Source: DATKQY01 sp035532475
Lineage (GTDB): Bacteria > Actinomycetota > Acidimicrobiia > Acidimicrobiales > Bog-793
Length of the DNA stretch: 64,000 nucleotides
Reading direction: 5' to 3'
NCBI GenBank assembly: GCA_035532475.1
Contig: DATKQY010000045.1
Span: 1-64,000 of the forward strand
The notes under the pieces were generated by a model. That model searched no databases and was not told where the DNA came from. It was given only the letters and a program-made list of their open reading frames with translations. Numbering within the stretch: position 1 is the stretch's first letter; each line of letters begins with the position of its first letter. Below are positions 52,568 to 58,860 of this stretch, in pieces. The translations under genes were made by a program, and so were the position numbers.

Positions 52568-52645
52568 GTCCCGTGCAACACCGACCGGGCACCACCACGG
52601 TGCCGCCCGTGCCCCGGCCGACGGGGCTGCCAAGGAGGCAGTGAC

Positions 52646-53128
52646 ATGACGATCGCCGTAGGGGACCAGCTCCCCGACGTCAAGCTCTCGACCATGACCG
52701 CCGACGGTCCGCAGCCGATCTCCAGCCGCGAGGCGCTCGGAACGGGCAAGGTCGTCCTGTTCGGCGTCCCGGGCGCCTTCACCCCGACGTGCTCCGACTA
52801 CCACCTGCCCGGCTTCGTCGTGCGCGCCGAGGACCTGCAGGCCAAGGGCGTCGACACGATCGCTTGCATCTCGGTCAACGACGCCTTCGTGATGGGCGCG
52901 TGGGGCGCGGCGCAGAACGTCGGCGACTCGGTGCTGCTGCTCGCCGACGGCAACGCGGACTTCGCCAAGGCCACGGGGCTCGAGATGGACGGCAGTGGAT
53001 TCGGCATGGGGACGCGCTCGAAGCGTTTCGCCGCGATCCTCCAGGACGGCGTCGTGACGCACCTCGCGGTGGAGCCCGGCGGCGGGCTGGACGTGAGCTC
53101 GGCCGACGCCGTGCTCGCCGCGCTGTAG
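52646..53128 (+). CDS. Peroxiredoxin, Prx5 (AhpE/hybrid-type) family
   Basis: This 160-residue thiol peroxidase has the Prx5 active-site motif PGAFTPTCSDYHLPG (peroxidatic Cys near residue 49). A second Cys occurs in TIACISVNDAF, and the conserved Arg lies in GTRSKRFAAI. It reduces hydroperoxides using a thioredoxin or glutaredoxin-like donor, which in this lineage may be mycothiol-linked. The ATG at 52646 has AAGGAGG 7 nt upstream. Confidence 0.93.
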   Translation: MTIAVGDQLPDVKLSTMTADGPQPISSREALGTGKVVLFGVPGAFTPTCSDYHLPGFVVRAEDLQAKGVDTIACISVNDAFVMGAWGAAQNVGDSVLLLADGNADFAKATGLEMDGSGFGMGTRSKRFAAILQDGVVTHLAVEPGGGLDVSSADAVLAAL

Positions 53129-53138
53129 CCCCGCTTTC

Positions 53139-54119
53139 GTGCGCGGCGCCGGCGAGGACGGCCGGCTCGTCTTCGTCTCGCGGCACCTGCCAGGGGACGC
53201 GCTCGATCGCCTCGCGAAGGGCGCCGAGGTCGACCTGTGGGAGGACGACCTCCCGCCGCCGAGGGCTGCCCTGCTCGAGCGGACGCGTGGCGCCGACGGA
53301 CTGGTGGTCATGTCCACCGAGCGCGTCGACGCCGAGCTGCTCGACGCGTGCGAGCGGCTGCGCGTCGTCGCCACCGTTTCGGTCGGCTACGACCACGTCG
53401 ACGTCCCCGAGCTGACGGCGCGGGGCATCCCGTTCGGCAACACGCCCGGCGTGCTGACGAACGCGACCGCCGACATCACCTGGGCGCTCATCCTCGCCGT
53501 CGCCCGGCGCGTGGTGGAGGCGCGCGACGCCGTGCTCGAGGGGAAGTGGGTCTCGTGGGACCCGGTGTTCATGCTCGGCAAGGAGCTCGCCGGGGCGGTC
53601 ATCGGGATCGTCGGCGTCGGTCGCATCGGCGAGGCGGTGGCGCGTCGAGCGGCCGGCTTCGACATGCACGTGCTCGGCTGGTCCCGCTCTCGGCGCGAGG
53701 TGCCCGGAGTCGAGACGGTCGCGCTCGACGAGCTTCTCGCACGCTCGGACGTCGTGTCGGTGAACGCCGCCCTCACCGCCGAGACGCACCACCTGATCGG
53801 CGCGCGCGAGCTCTCGCTGATGAAGCCCGACGCCATCCTCGTCAACACGGCGCGCGGGCCGATCGTCGACCAGGCGGCGCTCGCCGAGGCGCTCGGGGCG
53901 CACCGCATCGGGGGCGCCGGCCTCGACGTGACCGAGGTCGAGCCGATCCCGCTCGACGACCCGCTCCTCACGCTCGACAACTGCGTGGTGCTGCCGCACA
54001 TCGGCTCGGCGACCCTCGTCACCCGCTCGCGCATGGCCCGGCTCGCAGTCGACAACGTGCTGGCCGGTCTCGCGGGCGAGCGCCTGCCCAACTGCGTGAA
54101 CCCCGACGTTTACGCCTGA
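53139..54119 (+). CDS. D-2-hydroxyacid dehydrogenase, glyoxylate/hydroxypyruvate reductase-like
   Basis: This 326-residue NAD(P)-dependent enzyme has cofactor loop GIVGVGRIGEAVARRA, and SRSRRE after strand 2 favours NADPH. The catalytic triad is Arg (NTARGPIVD), Glu (DVTEVEP) and His (LPHIGSAT). The sequence is closest in style to GRHPR-type reductases converting glyoxylate to glycolate or hydroxypyruvate to glycerate. It begins with GTG 10 bp after the peroxiredoxin stop, without an obvious ribosome site. It fits the glycolate and glycerate genes elsewhere in the window. Confidence 0.9.
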   Translation: MRGAGEDGRLVFVSRHLPGDALDRLAKGAEVDLWEDDLPPPRAALLERTRGADGLVVMSTERVDAELLDACERLRVVATVSVGYDHVDVPELTARGIPFGNTPGVLTNATADITWALILAVARRVVEARDAVLEGKWVSWDPVFMLGKELAGAVIGIVGVGRIGEAVARRAAGFDMHVLGWSRSRREVPGVETVALDELLARSDVVSVNAALTAETHHLIGARELSLMKPDAILVNTARGPIVDQAALAEALGAHRIGGAGLDVTEVEPIPLDDPLLTLDNCVVLPHIGSATLVTRSRMARLAVDNVLAGLAGERLPNCVNPDVYA

Positions 54120-54160
54120 CCTGGGCCGTCGCCGCGTCGCCCGACCCGCCGGCTCGGCCC

Positions 54161-54189
54161 TTGACAACGTTGTGAGTGATCACTAACTT
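54161..54189 (+). promoter_or_regulatory. Consensus promoter with embedded TetR operator
   Basis: TTGACA (54161-54166) and TAACTT (54184-54189) are 17 nt apart. The spacer ends with AGTGATCACT (54175-54184), a perfect 10-bp palindrome touching the -10 box. The same 14 bases, AGTGATCACTAACT, recur between tetR and the MFS gene, so the repressor should block its own promoter. Confidence 0.8.
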
Positions 54190-54196
54190 ACAGTTC

Positions 54197-54856
54197 GTGC
54201 ACGCCGACCGGGGCAGGACCCTCCCCAGCGCGGGCGGCGATCCTTCCCAGACGCGCCGGAGCGGGATCCGCATGTCGGCCGACGAGCGCCGCGGGGCCGT
54301 GGTCGCCGCCGCGGTGCGCGAGTTCGCACGCGGCGGCCTCGACGGCACCTCCACCGAGACGATCGCCCGCCGGGCGGGGATCTCCCAGCCCTACCTGTTC
54401 CGGCTCTTCCCGACGAAGCTCGAGCTCTTCCTCGCCGCGGTCAGCGTCTGCTTCGACCGTGTCGAGGCCAGCTTCCAGGCGGCGAGCGGGGAGCTCGAGG
54501 GCGAGGCGGCGCTCGTCGCGATGGGGATGAGCTACGCGACGCTGATCGGCGATCCCGACCTGCTGCTCCTCCAGCTGCAGGCGTACGCGGCGTCGGGGAA
54601 CCCGGAGGTGCGCGCCTACGTCCGTGGCCGCTACGAGCAGCTGATCGGCTTCGTCGAGCGCCGGACGCGCGTCGAGCCCCTCGCGGTGCGCGAGTTCTTC
54701 GCGACCGGGATGCTCTGGAACGTGGTGGCGGCGCTCGGGCTGAGGGACTTCGCCGAGCTGTGGGCGAAGGCCGACTGCGTGCCGCCGGGCGACCCGCTCG
54801 CGCGACCCGATGCCGATGCCGATGCCGATGCCGAGGCGGGGCCAGCTGCCGGCTGA
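54197..54856 (+). CDS. TetR-family repressor of the adjacent MFS exporter
   Basis: This 219-residue protein has an HTH formed by RRGAVVAAAVREFARGGLDGTSTETIARRAGISQPYLFRLFPTKLELF and a helical C-terminal ligand domain. The tail contains a DADADADAEA repeat. The GTG at 54197 sits 7 nt after the -10 box, where transcription should begin, so I take it as a leaderless start. An ATG at 54272 (MSADERRG) with GGAG 11 nt upstream is the alternative and would shorten the protein by 25 residues. Confidence 0.88.
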   Translation: MHADRGRTLPSAGGDPSQTRRSGIRMSADERRGAVVAAAVREFARGGLDGTSTETIARRAGISQPYLFRLFPTKLELFLAAVSVCFDRVEASFQAASGELEGEAALVAMGMSYATLIGDPDLLLLQLQAYAASGNPEVRAYVRGRYEQLIGFVERRTRVEPLAVREFFATGMLWNVVAALGLRDFAELWAKADCVPPGDPLARPDADADADAEAGPAAG

Positions 54857-54897
54857 GCCGTGGCAGAAGACGGGCGTACGCCCACGTCCACCGAATC

Positions 54898-54909
54898 TAG
54901 TGATCACTA
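54898..54909. promoter_or_regulatory. Second TetR operator, upstream of the MFS gene
   Basis: TAGTGATCACTA is a perfect 12-bp palindrome, followed by ACT as in the tetR promoter site. It lies about 90 bp before the MFS start and 41 bp after the tetR stop. Confidence 0.75.
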
Positions 54910-54957
54910 ACTAAACAACAGGACCGGCCGGGCGCACCCCGCGTCACGGGGCACACC

Positions 54958-54980
54958 GATCGGCGCTTGGTGCGCCGATC
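54958..54980 (+). promoter_or_regulatory. Hairpin just before the MFS ribosome site
   Basis: GATCGGCG and CGCCGATC pair perfectly around a 7-nt loop, directly 5' of AGAGGAGGGAG. It could influence translation initiation or mRNA stability. No T-run makes a terminator unlikely. Confidence 0.45.
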
Positions 54981-54995
54981 AGAGGAGGGAGACGG

Positions 54996-56468
54996 ATGCC
55001 ACCGATCACCGACGTTGCGGCGCCGAGCGCCGCGCTCCACGACCAGCCGGGCCTGGCGACGCGCCGGGGCCCGATCGTCTGGGCCGTGGCCGTCACGGGC
55101 GCCGCCCAGTTCATGGCGGCGCTCGACAACCTCGTCGTGACCATGGCGTTGCCGGTCATCCGCGAGAAGCTCCACGCGGGTCTCGCCGGCCTCGAGTGGA
55201 CCGTGAACGCCTACACCCTCACGTTTGCCGTCCTGCTCCTCACCGGCGCCGCGCTCGGGGACCGCTTCGGCCGCCGCCGGCTGTTCCTCGTCGGGCTTAC
55301 GCTGTTCACGGTGGCGTCGGCCGCCGCGGCGCTGGCGCCGAGCATCGGCGCGCTGATCGCGGCGAGAGCGGTCCAGGGCGCCGGCGGCGCGATGGTCGTC
55401 CCGCTCTCGCTCACGTTGCTGAGCGCCTCGGTGCCGGCGGCGAAGCGGAACATGGCGCTCGGGATCTGGGGTGCCCTCGGCGGGCTTGCGGTCGCGATCG
55501 GCCCGCTCGTCGGCGGCGCCGTCGTCCAGGGCGTCTCCTGGCAGTGGATCTTCTGGCTGAACGTGCCGATCGGGCTCGCCCTGCTGCCGATGGCGCGCCT
55601 CAGGCTCGGCGAGTCCCGCGGCGGCGCGAGCGCGCTCGACCTGCGGGGCGTCCTGCTCGCGAGCCTCGGGCTGCTCGGCGTCGTGCTCGGACTCGTGCGG
55701 GGCGGTCAGGCGGGGTGGGCGAGCACCGAGGTGCTCGCCTCCTTCGCCGGCGGGGCGTGCCTGCTGGGGGCGTTCGTCGCCTGGGAGCGCCGCTCCCCGG
55801 CGCCGATGCTGCCGCTGCGCCTCTTCCGAAGCCGCCAGTTCTCGGTCGTGAACGCCGTCGCGCTCTTGATGAGCTTCGGCATGTTCGGGTCGATCTTCCT
55901 CCTCGCCCAGTTCCTGCAGACCGTCCAGCACCTCTCGCCGCTCAGCGCCGGCGTGCGGACGCTGCCGTGGACGGGGATGCCGGTGCTCGTCGCGCCGCTC
56001 GCCGGGATGCTCGTCGACCGCCTCGGCGGTCGGGCGCTGATCGCTGCCGGGCTCAGCCTGCAGGCCGCCGGCCTCGCCTGGATGGCGATCGTGCTCTCGC
56101 CGACGGCGCCCTACCTCGACTTCGTGCCGGCGTTCGTGCTCTCGGGGGTCGGGATGGCCCTCTTCTTCGTTCCGGTCGCCTCGGTCGTGCTGACCTCGGT
56201 CGGCCGCGCCGACGAGGGCGTCGCGTCGGGCACCAACAACGCGGTGCGCGAGCTCGGCGGCGTCCTCGGCGTCTCGGTGCTCGGTGCGGTCTTCTCCGGC
56301 CTCGGCGGCTACGCCAGCGGAGCGAGCTTCGTCGCGGGGCTCGTGCCGGCGGTCACCGTCGGCGCTGCGGTCGTGGGTGTCGGGGCCCTGGCGGCGCTCG
56401 CGCTCGGCGGCCGGGCGAGGCGCGCCGGTGCCGAGGCCGCCCTTGCCCCCGCGCTCGAGGCGGCCTGA
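54996..56468 (+). CDS. MFS drug exporter, DHA2 (EmrB/QacA) family, 14 helices
   Basis: This 490-residue proton-coupled exporter has motif D1 (MAALDNLVVTMALPVIR) in helix 1 and motif A GDRFGRRRLFLVG between helices 2 and 3. Motif C-like GALGGLAVAIGPLVGGAVV lies in helix 5, along with WQWIFWLNVPIG typical of DHA2. It is controlled by the neighbouring TetR through a shared palindrome. Substrates are likely amphipathic drugs or dyes, not specified by sequence. The ATG at 54996 follows GGAGGGAG. Confidence 0.93.
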   Translation: MPPITDVAAPSAALHDQPGLATRRGPIVWAVAVTGAAQFMAALDNLVVTMALPVIREKLHAGLAGLEWTVNAYTLTFAVLLLTGAALGDRFGRRRLFLVGLTLFTVASAAAALAPSIGALIAARAVQGAGGAMVVPLSLTLLSASVPAAKRNMALGIWGALGGLAVAIGPLVGGAVVQGVSWQWIFWLNVPIGLALLPMARLRLGESRGGASALDLRGVLLASLGLLGVVLGLVRGGQAGWASTEVLASFAGGACLLGAFVAWERRSPAPMLPLRLFRSRQFSVVNAVALLMSFGMFGSIFLLAQFLQTVQHLSPLSAGVRTLPWTGMPVLVAPLAGMLVDRLGGRALIAAGLSLQAAGLAWMAIVLSPTAPYLDFVPAFVLSGVGMALFFVPVASVVLTSVGRADEGVASGTNNAVRELGGVLGVSVLGAVFSGLGGYASGASFVAGLVPAVTVGAAVVGVGALAALALGGRARRAGAEAALAPALEAA

Positions 56469-56507
56469 GGCGACGGCGGCCCTGGGCGGCGGCCGAGCCG
56501 GGGCTTG

Positions 56508-56530
56508 CACGGCGGGCCCCACCCGCCGTG
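56508..56530 (+). terminator. Strong 9-bp hairpin after the MFS gene
   Basis: CACGGCGGG-CCCCA-CCCGCCGTG is a perfect stem-loop 40 bp after the MFS stop and 24 bp before the pdxS -10 box. There is no U-tract, as is common for actinobacterial terminators. Confidence 0.55.
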
Positions 56531-56566
56531 GCTCGGCGCCGGGGCAGAAGCGGTAGATTCGGGGTC

Positions 56567-57481
56567 ATGACGAGCGAACAGTCCGGCTCCGGCGGGGCGA
56601 AGGACCGTACGACGGGGACGCTTCGCGTCAAGCGCGGGCTCGCCGAGATGCTGCGCGGTGGGGTGATCATGGATGTCGTCACCGCCGAGCAGGCGAAGAT
56701 CGCCGAGGACGCCGGCGCCGTGGCGGTGATGGCGCTCGAGCGGGTCCCCGCCGACATCCGGCGCGACGGTGGCGTGGCGCGGATGAGCGACCCGGCCCTC
56801 GTCAGCGCCATCCAGGCGGCCGTGACGGTGCCGGTGATGGCGAAGGCCCGCATCGGGCACTTCGCGGAGGCCCAGGTGCTCCAGGTGCTCGGGGTCGACT
56901 ACATCGACGAGAGCGAGGTCCTCACCCCCGCCGACGAGGCGCACCACATCGACAAGTGGGCCTTCACCGTGCCGTTCGTGTGCGGCGCGACCAACCTCGG
57001 CGAGGCGTTGCGGCGCGTCTCCGAGGGCGCCGCGATGATCCGCTCGAAGGGTGAGGCCGGCACGGGCAACGTCGTCGAGGCGGTGCGCCATCTCCGCTCG
57101 ATCCTTGGCGACATCCGCAAGATCACGACCGCCGACCCGGCGGAGCGCTACGCGTGGGCGAAGCACCTCCAGGCGCCGATCGAGCTCGTGGAGGAGATCG
57201 CCGCGACCGGCAAGCTCCCCGTCCCGCTGTTCTGCGCCGGCGGCCTCGCCACGCCGGCGGACGCCGCTCTCGTCATGCAGCTCGGTGCCGAGGCGGTCTT
57301 CGTCGGCTCGGGCATCTTCAAGAGCGAGGACCCGGCGCGCCGGGCGCGTGCAATCGTCGAGGCGACGGCGCACTTCGGAGACGCCGAGATCGTCGCGAAG
57401 GTGTCCCACGGGCTCGGCCAGCCGATGGTCGGGGCCGAGATCGCGACGCTCGACGTCAGGCTTTCCGAACGCGGCTGGTGA
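56567..57481 (+). CDS. pdxS: Pyridoxal 5'-phosphate synthase subunit PdxS
   Basis: This 304-residue TIM-barrel enzyme builds PLP from ribose 5-phosphate, glyceraldehyde 3-phosphate and ammonia supplied by PdxT. Highly conserved segments are MLRGGVIMDVV, ALERVPADIRRDGGVARMSDP, VMAKARIGHF (catalytic Lys), YIDESEVLTPAD, FVCGATNLGEALRR (second Lys region) and IRSKGEAGTGNV. The ATG is 7 nt after TAGATT (56554-56559), so the transcript is likely leaderless. Its stop overlaps the pdxT GTG. Confidence 0.97.
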   Translation: MTSEQSGSGGAKDRTTGTLRVKRGLAEMLRGGVIMDVVTAEQAKIAEDAGAVAVMALERVPADIRRDGGVARMSDPALVSAIQAAVTVPVMAKARIGHFAEAQVLQVLGVDYIDESEVLTPADEAHHIDKWAFTVPFVCGATNLGEALRRVSEGAAMIRSKGEAGTGNVVEAVRHLRSILGDIRKITTADPAERYAWAKHLQAPIELVEEIAATGKLPVPLFCAGGLATPADAALVMQLGAEAVFVGSGIFKSEDPARRARAIVEATAHFGDAEIVAKVSHGLGQPMVGAEIATLDVRLSERGW

Positions 57482-58149
57482 GTCCCGCGGGGCCGATCCC
57501 CGGCGCCCCTGGCGCCGGATTGCGCGTCGGCGTCCTCGCGCTCCAAGGAGACGTGCGCGAGCACGCCGCCGCGCTGGCGGCGCTCGGCGCCTCGGTCGTG
57601 CTCGTGCGCCGGCCCGCCGACCTGGGCGGTCTCGACGCGATCGTGCTCCCCGGCGGGGAGTCGACGACGCTCGGCATGCTGCTGCACTCCTCGGGCCTCG
57701 AGGGCCCGCTGGCCGGGCGGCTCGATGACGGTCTGGCCGCCTTCGGCACCTGCGCCGGGATGATCCTGCTCGCGCGCGAGGTGCTCGACGGCCGGCCCGA
57801 CCAGCGGCCTTTCGCGGCGATCGACGTGGCGGTGCGGCGCAACGCGTTCGGCCGCCAGGTGGAGTCCTTCGAGGCCGACCTGGACGTCCCGCTGGTCCCC
57901 GGTGGCCCGATGCACGCCGTTTTCATCCGTGCGCCCGTCGTCGAGGTCGTCGGGCCGGGGGTCGACGTGCTCGCCACCGTGACGTTCCCCGACGGCGCGG
58001 AGCGCCCCGTCGTCTGCCGGCAGGGGCGCGTCCTCGTCGCCGCCTTCCACCCCGAGCTCGCCGGCGACCTGCGTCTCCACGAGCTGCTGCTGCGGGAGGC
58101 CGCCGGGACCGGGGTGGTCCTCGACGCGCCCGGCGAGGTGAAGCCCTAG
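57478..58149 (+). CDS. pdxT: Pyridoxal 5'-phosphate synthase glutaminase PdxT
   Basis: This 223-residue glutaminase supplies NH3 to PdxS. Features are VGVLALQGDVREHAAAL, LPGGESTT (oxyanion/Glu site), the nucleophile Cys in GTCAGMIL and the His-Glu pair in AAFHPELAGD. The GTG at 57478 overlaps the pdxS stop (GTGA), so subunits are co-produced. A 15-residue Pro/Gly-rich lead precedes the domain and may include a later true start. The stop meets the convergent FMN reductase stop in CTAG. Confidence 0.95.
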   Translation: MSPAGPIPGAPGAGLRVGVLALQGDVREHAAALAALGASVVLVRRPADLGGLDAIVLPGGESTTLGMLLHSSGLEGPLAGRLDDGLAAFGTCAGMILLAREVLDGRPDQRPFAAIDVAVRRNAFGRQVESFEADLDVPLVPGGPMHAVFIRAPVVEVVGPGVDVLATVTFPDGAERPVVCRQGRVLVAAFHPELAGDLRLHELLLREAAGTGVVLDAPGEVKP

Positions 58150-58729
58150 CGGAGGGCCGCGACCTCGCCCCGGCCGGATCGGGCGTCGTCGATCGTCGCG
58201 CGCAGCGCCTCGAGCAGCTGGACGATCAGCTGCGCGGCGCCCTCGTCGACCAGGCGGCCCTCGCCGTCGAGGCGCTCGCCGGTCCGGAACACGATCACCT
58301 CCGGCTTACGCACGACGATCGAGTCCGTCCAGAGGAAGGAGTGTCGCAGCGCCAGCTGGGCGCAAAGGCTTCCGAAGTTGCCCGGCGCCGCCCCCATGAT
58401 GGCGATCGGCTTGTGCTCGAGCGCTGAGCCGGGGACCGGCCGCGAGGCCCAGTCGACGAGGCTCTTCAGGCCACCGGGAACGCCGTAGTTGTACTCGGGC
58501 GTCGCGATCAGCAGGCCGTCCGCCGCGCTGATCCGCTCGCGCAGCTCGCGGACGACAGCCGGCGGCTCGTCGCCGTCGAGGTCCTGGTCGTAGCGAGGGA
58601 GGTCGCGGAGCCGGTCGTACGGCTCGACGTGGACGGCGCCGGGCGCGAGGCGCACCGCCTCGCCCCCAGCGCCGAGTTGTGCGAGCCCGCCCGCAGCGAG
58701 CCGGAGATGCCGAGGACGTCGTAGGCGAT
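58146..58729 (-). pseudogene. NADPH-dependent FMN reductase family gene with one-base deletion
   Basis: The C-terminal 169 residues are intact flavodoxin-fold sequence with TPEYNYGVPGGLKSLVDWASRP and the GAAPGNFGS loop. The N-terminal Rossmann segment YDVLGISGSLRAGSHNSAL is present but in another frame, joined at a run of five G on the coding strand (58667-58663). One extra G would restore a single protein of about 195 residues. At the expected start, GGAGG is followed 5 nt later by ATC instead of ATG. The gene is either inactivated or carries assembly errors. Its 3' end overlaps pdxT by 4 bp, convergently. Confidence 0.8.
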
Positions 58730-58847
58730 CGTGGCCTCCCCCTCAGTCGCCTGCGCCGTCGGCGCCGCCGGTCCTGTCCCGGAGCGTAACGAGGGCGGCC
58801 GGGCCGCGGTGACGGGGCGGGCGGGACGTGGAGGCCCCGGGGGTCAA

Positions 58848-58853
58848 TACGAT
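58848..58853 (+). promoter_or_regulatory. -10 box of the PEP carboxylase gene
   Basis: TACGAT is 7 nt before ATG 58861, placing the transcription start at or next to the start codon. No convincing -35 is present. Confidence 0.5.
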
Positions 58854-58860
58854 GCAGGTC

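Noticed and set aside
52573..52644. Leaderless 23-codon peptide before the peroxiredoxin gene
   Set aside because: A GTG follows TAGTGT by 5 nt and the frame ends at TGACATG. But the peptide is Pro/Arg/Thr-rich without features, and chance is likely.
54176..54196. Start of the TetR protein at ATC/GTG codons upstream of 54197
   Set aside because: These codons lie within the promoter itself (-10 box), so they cannot be transcribed from it.
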